Shown here: positions 1-10,499 of the stretch, in pieces
Numbering within the stretch: position 1 is the first letter of the stretch
Layout of the letters: every line of letters starts with the position of its first letter
Assembly (NCBI GenBank): GCA_018857735.1
Contig: JABMCL010003293.1
Span: forward strand, 546,001 to 610,000
Direction of reading: 5' to 3'
Origin: Alviniconcha marisindica
Lineage: Eukaryota; Mollusca; Gastropoda; Provannidae
DNA length: 64,000 bases
The notes under the pieces: model-generated
Seen by the model: the letters and a program-made list of their open reading frames with translations, nothing else
What the model was told of the DNA's origin: nothing
Databases searched by the model: none
Made by a program: the position numbers and the translations under genes

Positions 1-542
1 ACAGTTGTTGTTTTTCCAGACCAACGAATGAACAGGTAATAAATATTAGCATGTTGCAACTAGTCAAATGATTTCTCATCACACTTTTGGCAACAGCACA
101 AAGGTGGTGTTTGTGGGGGGCTTGGGGAGACTGACAAGTGAATGAGAGAAGCCAAAACAGACTTCTCCCACTCAAGCACAATTGGCTGGATGTTTACCAT
201 GATGCATTTCTTGACCCATCAGGCCATTTTTCTTTCACGCCCTGTGTAAGTGACGTAACTCGGCAAGTGTTAGTGCGACCCCTGACAATACAATTTAAAA
301 AAACAAAAAAACTTTCCACATCAGAAAATATGATGGTTACAGGTGGCGTACAGTCGCAAATCAACACTGCAACTTTAAGCCTGAACATCTGCCTGTTATG
401 CTTCTGCATGGGACAAAACTCCACAAACACAGCCCACAGGCGTGATGAGTCTGCGAGTGAATGCCTACTCCCAGAAGACGAGGAAGGGTGACTGACGGCA
501 AAGGCAGTGGAAGGAATGCGGAGGCAAAGTTGCAGTGAACTG
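1..542. other. 3' flank of CCCH gene
   Basis: The stretch reads as 3' UTR or flank of the minus-strand gene. No minus-strand AATAAA is present and no coding exon is recognisable, although several accidental open frames occur. Confidence 0.4.
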
Positions 543-632
543 TCAAGTTCCCTGGGGCAACCGGGGACAATGGAGCCAGCTTTTCTTGTTCTTTCTTTTC
601 TTGGATCCTGGGGTGCCACTCAGACGGGTTTC
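543..632 (-). CDS. Terminal coding exon of CCCH gene
   Basis: The exon follows a TTCTTTGCACAG acceptor in phase 0 and encodes 29 residues, including a SKKRKNKK basic stretch that could act as a nuclear localisation signal. It ends at TGA (545-543). The assignment rests on phase and splice-site quality, not on homology, so an alternative terminal exon beyond the window cannot be excluded. Confidence 0.6.
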   Translation of the reverse strand, partial: ETRLSGTPGSKKRKNKKSWLHCPRLPQGT

Positions 633-3600
633 CTGTGCAAAGAAACACCAACCAACACTGTAACAGTGTAACCCAAACTGAACATTCACTGTTCACAGAA
701 AGAATAGATCGAAACACAATGATAGCAGAGGACCAAATACTCAGATCACCAGCATTCAGGGTGGGAGCATACACCTTACTGTCATATGGGTAGAACCATC
801 AGATGTGAGAAGTTTGAAAGACAGTGCTTAGGTAAACAGTGTGCAAATAAGTGCCAATGTTATGCTACTAAAATTTGGACATACGTAAATCGTTTTTCTT
901 GCATGATCTACTTCATATATTTAACAATGAAAGTTTGAACATGACTAGGGAAAAAAATTAACCCCCCAAAAAAGATCAGCTTCAACCCCCCCCCCCCACT
1001 CTGAAATTTCATCTCATCTAGTAATAGTGTTGCTCTACCACACTTCCAAATACCTACGCCAGATTATCATATATGCACTTTTGGTCTGTGTTTGTATGCA
1101 ACTGAGAGAGTGGGAAAGGGAAGCTAAAAGAGAGTGAATGTTTTGATGCTATTCTTGCTCTTTTTTCCTGTAAATCTATTTAGTGTTCGGCACTTTCTGC
1201 ACACATAAAAAAGGGCAGGAGACATATTTTTGCACCCACGGACAGATTTCTGTTTTTTCGAACAATTCCCATGTATGGTACTGTGGATTCAGAAATGAAG
1301 GTCTCCCATGTCCTGAATCCAAAGCTCTCAAAGATTCTCTCCAGTAAGCCTGGAGATTAGAACAGAGCTTTATCCGCTTGATCCACTGTCATTCTGTTTG
1401 TTCCGACTGATTTTTCTCCCAATTGCCATCCAATAAAGTGGTGTGCAGCATGAACAGGAAATCACACCTGTGCTTTGATGAATTGAGTTTTATCTCGGCT
1501 TTACACCCACCCCCACCCTCTCTATAAATGTAAATTGTTTTGCCTGCAGGACAAAATAAATGTGGCTATGTATGGCAGCGGCTACCACTGCCTCCCTCAG
1601 AGTGCGACAGTGACATTTCAATAGTAGCCCACCTGTTTTCCACTGCCATGACCCCTCCCCACCACCCCTTCTGACACCCCAGTTTTATACACACACATCA
1701 AACAACTGACCTTCTTGCCTAATTTGGGAAAGTCCACTGCTGCATCAATGTCCACTTCTCCCTCCATTCCATTTGGTCCTCTGAAAACAAAACAGAAACA
1801 TGTACTGGGTGACCCCCAGACTGTTCGGCTGGGGAACGCTACAAGAATGATTTTGACAGCCACAGCCTTGCCAGACAGCCTGCCACAGCAAATGCATTTT
1901 ATGTGAGCAGCCCATTTGCGGCCCAAAGTGCAGCATTCCACTCAGCCAATTTAGCATTTGTTCACTTGTTCAGAGCTGTCTGTCTGCCTGTGGACTGCAA
2001 CAAGAAGTCTGTATGCATCCCCGCCCCTTCCCCCACCATCAAACGCTAGGAGTTTTTCTGCCTGACTGTATTACTACATTAACCCTTTCACTGCCACGCT
2101 TGCCGCGTTGTCACTCGGAAAACGACCAATTAAAATTGCCAACTTTTATTTATTTAAAGCTTTCCCCACCTTTGTTTGAGCATGTGAAAGGATTTCTGTC
2201 AAAATTCACAGTACTGAAAGTCGATTTGTTATAGGACCGTCAAATATACTCTATGTAGTCGTGTATGTGAGCATTTTTCAGCCCGAAAATTTTACTGGCT
2301 GGCGCAGCGAAGGGGTTAAGCTGAAGTGGTGATCTGTCAAGAACCTGCAGCACAACTAACTGGTCTGTGGAAATTGCAAAGGGTGTGCATGATGACTGTG
2401 TGCATGTGAGACAGAGGAGAGAGAAACCACCACCTTCCTTCCCACTCCTGAACAGTAGAAAAAAGAAGTGTGTTGGGGAGAAGAAGAAAAAATAATGGTG
2501 GCGATCAAAAAATGAAACTGTTCAGGGTGTGCTTGCAGCCTGCAAAGCAAGTAGACTAGAGCCAAGGGGCAAACCTGAAGTAGCCATGAAGGAAGGGACA
2601 AAGATCTCCCTTGAAGCACTGGCCTTCCTCCCAGAAGTGGCAGGTTATGGTACAGATGTCGTGGGAGAACTTGCAGTCTGAACGGTAACAGCAGCCCTCC
2701 AGAAAGAAGGAGCAGGGTTTGTTGGCATGCAAGGGGCCTGCACACATGGCATGGTAATGTGCACAGCACCGTCACAATTCACGTCACTTGCCTCCACAGT
2801 GACAAGAACCCAAAATTACATACTGTAATTTTCAGATCGTACGATGACAAGATTTCCTCAGGTTTGAACCCTGTGCCTTGTACTGTGTTATAGTTAGTAG
2901 CACCTTATCTGTGACTAAAATTTGGCAGGCATGCTTTTCTGAAGAAGAAGAATGCTTATTCTGAACCTGAATCCGTCGCCTCATCAGACTGAAACAGAAA
3001 TCATATAGCTTGGCGGCTGATCAGTGGTATTTTCTGGGCAACTGTCAGAGGAAATGATCCCAGAAGTGCAATCGGGAAGGACCATGTCAACCTAGTGATA
3101 TGTAAGCACACAGCAGCATTTACTCAAAGGTGGAAGATTATGAAACTGAAAACAAAACGCATGTCAACACTGAATATGAATGAGAGAAAATGGCAGCAGC
3201 CTTGATTTCAACTCCATCTCACTTCTCAGTTTAAAAAGTCCCACAGCAGATGAGAATTGGGTCAGTTGATCATTGTCTACTTTTTTTGCTCATCTTTGGA
3301 AAATGATGCTGTGTCAAATCAAACTTTTTGTAAATGGCAAACTCACTGAACTTTCTCATCTTGTGGCACTTTCCATTGTGTTTGGCACACTGTTACGTGT
3401 CCATCATGTTTTACTCATTGACTATGACAGCGCTAAAGTTGCGCCCTATCTGTTGATTTTTAAAATTTTATGTTTGAGCCAAATGTTTTGGGGGATTTGC
3501 CAGATGTACTTTATAGTGTGGAGCTTACACCGTTACACTTACAGTACCTCTTATAAGGGCACTTTCATCAGTTAGTGACAAATAAGACTCAAAAGCCACA

Positions 3601-6600
3601 GTATAAACCACAGCACACAGCTTGACACAAGTTAGCTCCAAGAACCCCAGATTTGACTGCATGTGATTGATTTTTGATAGTTAACATAGTTAAATATTAA
3701 CTATCAAAATCAGTCACATGCTATAATGTCCAAAAGAATGCCAATGTTACAACTTATATACCACCTTTTGGGGATAGAAGGGCAGCCTACCATTAAATCT
3801 TTAGGGAATGCTACTTACGCCGCGTCTTTTCTTTGCTTCTGTGAGACTGGATGCTGAAGGGCAGCATGCAGTCGTTCAGCCAGGCGTTTTCCAGGTCTGC
3901 AGCAAACAGCACCTGATCCGCAGGTATCTGCAAGCCGACAATGGGATCCATGGGTAAGCAGTCATTCAGGCAGGTCTTTTCCAGGTCTGCAGCAAACTGC
4001 TTCTGGTCCAGGGGTATCTGCAAGCCAACAACGGGTAGCTGGAAAGCAGCAGAAAACCTGATCAAACCAGACTGACACTCACAGCGGAGAAGAAAAAAAG
4101 GGGAGATCCTGCTGCACTGCAAGTCACTGAAGGTTAAAAAAACCTCAAACTTACAATCAAGAATTGGCAAATCAAAGTCCAGTTCTTTTTAATGTTAATG
4201 CACAAAGCGTCCAGAAAAAGAAACAAAAACCCCACTGACAGTTAAAAAAAATTCAAACTTGCAATCATGAATAGGCAATCATACTTGGCAAATCAAGGTG
4301 CAGTTCTTTTTATTGTTAATGCACAAAAGGTCCAGAAAAAAAAAAAAAAGAAATATTTGACAAAATCCATGCCACTGACTTTAAGTTTTAAGGTGTGTTT
4401 CTAAAATGTAAATGAAATATTTGACAAAATCCATGCCATTGATTTTATGGTGCGTTTCTTTGTGCTGAAGCTGGAAACATCTCAGCAGTGACCCTTGAAA
4501 TACAACAAATGCTAGAATTACAAAGCCCTACTTTTGATCATGCTGACATTAGTAACATTCTGGCAGTGCAGCCTTGTGTGGCCCTGAACTCCATTCCATA
4601 CCAGTGAGACAACTTTGCTGAAGTTATTCACACAACTTAAGTTTTATCTTATTGATGCTGATGTGACCTTGACATTATTTCCCTAGACGGTGTAACCTAA
4701 AATAACAGAACAAAGATGAAATGCGTGTGGAGATGGAATGTATTTTGGTCATGTGGGTTGGAAAACATATTACATAAAAGTTAAAGCATGGTGCTGAACC
4801 GTCATACACACCGCATAAAAGCAACTGTGGGGTTCAGAAGTGTACTACCATTGGCTGTGTCCAGCTGCTCTACTTCATACTTCACTACTGGGCAGGGGTT
4901 ATACTTATAGTGCTAAAAAGTAAAATCAAGCTGAACTGTTTCTTAACTAAAAAATTATAAGAACCAATGTTTTCACGGAAAGTGAAAATCATGTCTATGT
5001 TTGAAACTAGATTAGTATCAAATTCAAAAACAATAATGAAAAAAACAAAAACAAGACTCAGTTAATTACAGACATGTGTGAAGAACAAATGTCAAACCAA
5101 TGGGCATGGTGTGATTTGCTGGGGTCGGGGGGGGGGGACGGTGGGAGGGGTCCTTTAGGACCATTACTTGCACTTTTGTTAACAAGTCAAACAATCCACA
5201 CATCGTCATGCTATGCTGCTTGTCATGCTGAAGCCCAAACATATTACACAAAAATAGTAACACAGTTCAGGAAATTATTTTACCTGGTTATAATCAGTTT
5301 GATCAGCTTCAATGGCAGCCACATCACAGGTAACGGCGAGTGCTCCAGGCAATCGGGCCCGAGCCACTGCATGTTGTTTGTCTCTAAAGATGTCCTCCTC
5401 TGTCAGCGCATCAAGCTCCTTCCATGACTTTTCCTCATAAACCTGCTTGGGCGGGTCACTACACTCTGTAGTCTGAGTATGCTTTGATTCCTTGCACATG
5501 AAGCCAGGTACGACCTGGGATTCCTTCGACCAACCCCCAATGCAATCTCTCGCTTTCACTTGCAAGTCCATGAGGTGAGCCAGATCTGGATCCTCTGGGG
5601 TCGAGTCAAACTCATCGGGTTTGATGACTGTCACTTTACTTTCCTGTAGCCTTTGCAACTGTTCTTCGGAGGCATCCTGAACCAAATAAACACGCTTTAG
5701 GCAAGGCGAGGACCTCGATCTTGCTGGGACAATGTGAGTGAGCTGGAGTTGGTCAGTCTTTGCCAAAAAAGGGAAGCTGAAGCTGCGGACTCTCTTGAAG
5801 GCTGATTTCTCTGAAGGCACAGGATACAATGCACTGTCTGAAGCACTCCTCAAAACACACTTTGGTACCTGTGCCTGGATGCTGCTGCTCAACTGACTGA
5901 ACATACGGGGGTCACTGTCCTTGTCATGGTTCATATTCACACAGAAAGCAGGTGGACAGTTACAAGCTCCTTTACAAGTACAAAGGAGCTGTGACTCTGT
6001 GGTTGGAGGAGATGCTGGTGACCCATACGACTTATCCTTCGGAATGGGAGGTGAGGTACATGGCTGTAGGTCATCTCTGAAAACACTATGATGACTCCCT
6101 GGAATTGGTGATCTTTGCAAAGCAGCTTGCTGAAGGATGCTCCCATGACTGCAAACTGGAGATAATCCAAATGCCAGATTTCGAAGCCCCAAACAATCGT
6201 TGTCATCTTGCTTTTTGTACTTGCCAACACTGGTCCCAAACCAGTGCCGCCTGTAAAGGGGATCCTCTTTGATTTGATCCTGATGGCCATCCAGGAATAG
6301 ATTATAGAGGGGAAAATCAAGCTGATCCTGTTGATCTGGGTACCCAGCAGCAGAGAAGGAATCCTGTTGGTGTTGCTGGTTCTGAGCACCAGTGCCAAAC
6401 AAAGAAAAATCCTGTTGAAACAGCAGACCCAAATCGTAATGATGAAAGGCAGAGAAATGGGGTTGTTGGTTCAGATGCAAAAAGGCAGGGCAAGAAGAAG
6501 CATCCACTAGGCCTTGCTGGTTCTGCTGGCTGCAGACAGGGATAGAAGCAAAATCTTCCAGCTGTTGGTTCTGTTGACCAAAGTCAGAAAAAGAAGTGAA

Positions 6601-9600
6601 ATCTTGCTGGGACTGTTGGTGAGAACAGAAATCTAAAAGCTGTTGGTTGTGAAGGTCAGCTGAATTTGATTGGAAATCTGACACCACTGCATTTTGAGAA
6701 GGCTGCAAGGTGCTGGGCCACCCTGTATCTAAACTCTGATTGTGCCGGGCCCAAATACTCTGAGCCAAATGTAAGCTGTGGGTGACTGAGGGATTCTGTT
6801 CCGTGTTGGGCAGGCCTGCAATCATGGAAGAAGTATAAAGCGGGGCACTGCAGAGGATCTCATGACTTGCATCTGAACCATCATGTTGACTTGATGAGGA
6901 TTTAGAAGATGTATGTTCTACCCAAGGCATGTTGGCGTCCAGATACAATGGAGAGTAGACAGCGGCAGTGTCAGAAACCATGAAGGAGACTGTAGCAGTA
7001 TCAGGAACTGTGAAGGATGGAGAGGCCTGCAAGCCCTCATCTGAGACAACATCCCAGGCACATCTAAAGGAGGGATCTGGTGTGGCTGAGGACTTCAAAG
7101 GTGGATATGATGAGGGCGTGGAGTTGCTTGACTGCATGCTTTCAGAACAGCTGCTGGCCAAATCCCAGGTCTGTTTCGCTGAATAAAGTTCTGATTCTGC
7201 TGGATGACTGACGGGCTCAGGATCCAGAGGTTGTTCTTGCCTCAAACTCTCTTCCACTGGCTTTTCACTCTCATGAAAGACCTGCTCATGTTCCCTGGTC
7301 TGGTCAGAAGCAGAGAACTGATAATAGGGGGACAAACTGTGTAGAGGCCTATCTTCACTTTCTTTTACTCTCAGCATCAGCAGTAAGTGATCTCTAACCC
7401 TGTCATAATACCAATCCTTGACAGACCCTCGATTCGTTTGTCCACACCTGTGGCCGTGGTAGTTGGATGTTGCGCCATCTCTTTTGACATGCTGATCCTT
7501 ACTTTTCTTTTTCCTGCTATCTGGTGTGATTTCATTTTCTTTGCCGTTGCTTCTAGTGGTTTCGTTTCCTTTACCATTGCTTTTAGTAATTTCATTCTCT
7601 TTGCCATTGCTTTTAAATTTTCTGGAGGCTGTTGGAACTGGCTGTGCTGCATTGTTCTCTACAAGGATCTTATTTTCTGAAGATGGCTCAGAGAGTTTGG
7701 GATGGGCTGCTCTCTGTTTCCAAAAACTATCAGCAGGAGGACCAGATGACAAGGTTGTGGGGCTGCCTTTGGGTGGTAAAGCAGGAAATGCACTGGCATA
7801 GCTGGAAGAAAAGAAGGAGAAATGCTGCATGTCATGGTAACAGTTTTATAATAAGTGACTATTACCTGTAACATTTCTGTTCTAACTGAGGAGAAAAAAA
7901 ACTTCTGCTCAACTATATTATTACTGTTCAGCTGACCTTATATGAAAGTGCCCCCCCCCCCCCCCCCACATACAACTGGATGAACACAGTCACATCATTC
8001 CAAATCATTATATACAGACCTGCATGATTTTTCTAATGCAAGTTAACAAACAAAACCCAAGCACTGTTCCTAATTTTTCTCAGATCTCTCAGTCACTGAC
8101 TATAATATGTTAAAACTTAAATCCTTTTTTCATTGAGTGATGTAGAGTGAAAAGGGCCAAACTGAGTCACCTATTAATGTTTACAGAAACTGACTCAGAG
8201 ACAACAGTAATGCTTACACGCACACACACACAAACTGCACAAGAAAAACACCTACCTCAGTATCATACACATACAACTTTACAAATATGATACTACATTA
8301 GTAAATAACATTTTAACATGCTTGCCATTTTTGAATGTGAAAAAGCTGAAAATAGGTTGGATCACAGGAGATGCTGCTTATGGCCTATGTGCTGGTTGGG
8401 TGCAAAGTGAAAAACAATGCAGAGAAAAACAGCACCTAACAGCTGTAAAAATATCAAAATGAGGATTAGAAAAGTGTCCCCAAACCTGGACTGGATTTGG
8501 AAACACAACAGACACACCACACCTATCATCGTTGAGCTTTTCTTCTTTATTTCCCTGTCTCCTATAATCTAAACAAAAACAACTGAATTTCACTTTTCAG
8601 ATCTTTTCAAAACCTAATTTTGTTCTTCCTTTTCCAAACCTAATTTTGGACTGCAGCATAATCAGTAGCAAGCATAAATTACAAGCAGCAATTATTTTGC
8701 CAAGTCTTCTGGTTACCTTGTTTCCTGTTCTGGCAAGGAAGCTGGTGACTGTAACATTGTCTGGATGTTGGGGTCACTAAATCCAGACTGCAAGATGCCC
8801 TTTGGGACTGCAGAAAATGAAAAACAAGATGTCATTTATGTAACAAACTTCAACATAAACCAGCAAATTCTTCAAAATGACTTTCACTTTTTCAAACATC
8901 ACAATTCTTAGCATGTCAGTTTTTATGTAAGGTGTGTGTGTGTGTGTGTGTAAAGAGTAAATAGAGATTTACTTCTTCCTTTCCTTGAAATAACTGCATC
9001 CAGACGCAAAAAGTTTGAAATCTGGAATGGTGTATGCCTGTGAAGACAGAGCCTAGAGATATTTTCTCTCCTTTCCTTAAAATAAAAGTGTCCAATACAA
9101 ACCCTGTGTATGTGTGTGTGTGCATGAACCTGCGTGCATGTGATTACTGTGGAGAGGAAGAGAGACAGAGGGAGAGAGACAGCTTTTTGTTCTCACCTTC
9201 TTGTTCCATCTTGTTGTACTTCAGAATCAGCTCATCAGTAAGGTCACTAGCAATGCTAGGTGGAATGAATGTCTGAAACACACAAACAGCTTAATTTAAA
9301 CAACACAATATAAGGATGGATACAGGGTGAATTTAAAAAGCACACACTATCTGATCCTATTTGTTACAGAGAAAAGTATTTGCTAGAGACATAAGTACGT
9401 AAGAGGCAAATTGCAAGGTGTAATCCTAGTTTTTCTTCATGTTAAAAAAACAACGAAACAAAAGTAAAATTACTCCTCAAATGAGCATAGCACCATACTG
9501 TTTTGCCTTTTTACATTTTATTCTGCTGTATTAATACTCTCCCATGTGAAATCCCACTTCTTTTTCTTAAGTAGTACTAATATTTCTATATTATTCTTGG

Positions 9601-10106
9601 TGTTTGGAACAAAGGCATACTTGTCAAAACCAGAGGGTAATTCACTGAATCAATGAATGGAGATGCTTGTTCTAGAATCCAGTATTCTAATCCAAGTGCT
9701 AAGTAATGTGCAAGACGACTTCTGTGTTGAACTTTAAGTTTAAGCATGAATGTGTTGGTACCAACAGTGAACTGGCCAGCCAGCTGGGGTTTGGGGGTGA
9801 ATCTGCACACCCCAAGTGGTGGCAGCAGAAATACCTACTGCATGGGAAATCTGAATGATAGTATGACAGTCGTCACATATATCACAATGATCTATTTTCC
9901 ACCAAAGGCAATTCCTTTTCCATCCTAACTTGTGGGCCTTTTCAGTAGCTGCTTGGGACAGACCTGTAGTGTTAGGTAGGTCCAGTGCGGCAGCAGCCAA
10001 GGCTCACTTGACCACAATCTACCTGTTGGTAAGGACACAATCCAACGACATTTAAAACAGCCCAGGGTGCACCGTGCCTCAATCAGCCACATGGCATGAG
10101 ACTGAG

Positions 10107-10165
<59 letters not shown>

Positions 10166-10475
10166 TTAGCAGTTTACTCACTGTCAGAAGAAAGGCATGT
10201 CGAACAACAAGTTTACGAAGCTCATCAACGCTGAGCTCTTCATTCATGAACTTCTTTATGTCAAGGAGATCCAGGTATTGGCTGAGTTCATCCTTGATAT
10301 CCTGGGCAAGTTCCTGGCGACTCTGCTTCAAGATGCCTACAATACACCGTGCCTCTCGTTGCTGACTAGGAAGCCCATTACTTTCAAGTTGCTCCTCCAG
10401 CCATTGACAAAGTTCACCTTCTGATACATGATCCTTTTTCTTGTCTCTCAAAGACCTCTCATCCAACCCAGGCAT
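543..10475 (-). CDS. CCCH zinc-finger protein, 8 coding exons
   Basis: Spliced gene on the minus strand. Coding exons in transcript order are 10475-10182, 9272-9197, 8807-8717, 7801-5284, 4038-3819, 2737-2575, 1780-1711 and 632-543. Every intron is GT-AG and every phase agrees, giving 1174 codons including TGA at 545-543. The start at 10475 has context ATCACCATGC; an in-frame ATG at 10499 would add eight residues. The order is a helical N-terminus (about 1-150), a KEN-type basic repeat (217-246), a Gln/Phe-rich region (about 530-665), a Cys cluster (about 760-780), a duplicated 30-residue motif (994-1060), two CCCH fingers (about 1070-1120), an FPKLG motif and a lysine-rich tail. The fingers suggest RNA binding. 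They resemble those of plant and fungal CCCH-Smr proteins, but no Smr domain is present. I do not recognise a specific orthologue. No AATAAA is seen before the window edge, so the 3' UTR probably continues outside. Confidence 0.82.
1711..1780 (-). CDS. Exon 7 of CCCH gene (FPKLG motif)
   Basis: A short 70-base exon lies between TTTGTTTTCAG and a GTCAGT donor. It encodes an acidic segment ending in DFPKLGKK. A hydrophobic FP-x-L motif just after CCCH fingers is also typical of the plant and fungal CCCH-Smr proteins (family knowledge; homology not tested). Confidence 0.75.
2079..2319. mobile_element. piggyBac-like MITE with TTAA flanks
   Basis: A 241-base block is bounded by TTAA on both sides. 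The ends are inverted: left CCCTTTCACTGCC and right GGCGCAGCGAAGGGG, so the element starts with CCC and ends with GGG. TTAA target duplications with CCC...GGG termini are the hallmark of piggyBac-family elements. It has no transposase frame, so it is a non-autonomous MITE. It lies in the intron between exons 6 and 7 of the CCCH gene. Two 3'-end fragments of the same family occur near 63620-63750. Confidence 0.7.
2575..2737 (-). CDS. Exon 6 of CCCH gene: two CCCH zinc fingers
   Basis: This exon encodes two adjacent fingers. The first is C-x7-C-x4-C-x3-H (CSFFLEGCCYRSDCKFSH) and the second is C-x7-C-x5-C-x3-H (CHFWEEGQCFKGDLCPFLH). All eight metal ligands are intact. CCCH pairs of this kind usually bind single-stranded RNA. 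The split Arg codon at the 5' junction (C|GC) and the phase-2 3' end agree with the neighbouring exons. Confidence 0.9.
3659..3721. repeat. Short perfect-arm hairpin
   Basis: Arms of about 25 bases (GCATGTGATTGA... and its complement ending ...CAGTCACATGC) flank a loop of about 12 bases. It is AT-rich and intronic. It may be the core of a small MITE or a local inversion; there are no clear flanking duplications. Confidence 0.6.
3819..4038 (-). CDS. Exon 5 of CCCH gene: tandem 30-residue repeat
   Basis: The exon opens after GCTTTCCAG and ends at a consensus GTAAGT donor in phase 1. It encodes two tandem copies of a 30-residue motif, GLQIP-x-DQ-x2-FAADLE-x3-LNDC, offset by exactly 90 bases. 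The duplication is therefore in frame and inside the exon. The copies are still clearly alike at DNA level, so the duplication is fairly recent or constrained. It directly precedes the zinc-finger exon. Confidence 0.8.
4125..4475. repeat. Two adjacent tandem duplications in intron 4
   Basis: A unit of about 110 to 120 bases (containing GGCAAATCAA, GTTCTTTTTA and TGTTAATGCACAAA) occurs twice between 4135 and 4340. A second unit (AATATTTGACAAAATCCATG) then occurs twice between 4353 and 4460. No coding content is seen. Confidence 0.65.
5284..7801 (-). CDS. Exon 4 of CCCH gene: giant low-complexity exon
   Basis: A single 2518-base exon encodes residues 154-993, about 70 percent of the protein. 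It opens after a TTTTCTTCCAG acceptor and closes at CAG|GTAAAA. Visible parts are three copies of a SNGKENEIT-like decapeptide (217-246) followed by a basic KKKSK patch, a Ser/Thr-rich region, and a Gln-rich region (about 530-665) built on repeated NQQ-x-DF motifs. Near residues 760-780 is a CTCKGACNCPPAFC cysteine cluster, and then an acidic tail. The Gln/Phe repeats look prion-like or disordered, which is common in RNA-granule proteins. No catalytic domain is evident. Confidence 0.82.
7951..7968. repeat. Poly-C run
   Basis: A homopolymer of about 18 cytosines lies in intron 3 of the CCCH gene. The exact length is likely to be unreliable in any assembly. Confidence 0.8.
10109..10162. repeat. 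(AG)n microsatellite beside exon 1
   Basis: About 50 bases of AG dinucleotide begin 20 bases inside intron 1 of the CCCH gene, just after the exon 1 donor. On the transcribed strand this is a CT pyrimidine tract. Confidence 0.9.
10182..10475 (-). CDS. Exon 1 of CCCH gene: helical N-terminal domain
   Basis: This exon encodes residues 1-98, from MPGLDERSL to RHAFLLT, ending at a GTGAGT donor in phase 0. The sequence is charged and helical, with an ELCQWLEEQLESNGLP segment followed by repeated Leu-rich stretches. The W-x2-x-L-x3-G layout resembles the start of CCDC43 and PWI-like bundles, but this is only a visual impression. Exons 2 (9272-9197) and 3 (8807-8717) continue it with a TFIPPSIASDLTDELILKYN segment and an LQSGFSDPNIQTMLQSPASL segment. 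The open frame continues about 100 bases upstream of the ATG to a TAG near 10606, so an extra N-terminal extension is possible. Confidence 0.75.
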
Positions 10476-10499
10476 GGTGATGAATTTATCTTTTAACAT

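Noticed and set aside
194..774. Two overlapping minus-strand frames of 141 and 137 codons
   Set aside because: Only the 90-base piece 632-543 fits the splice phase of the CCCH gene; the rest has no supporting signal.
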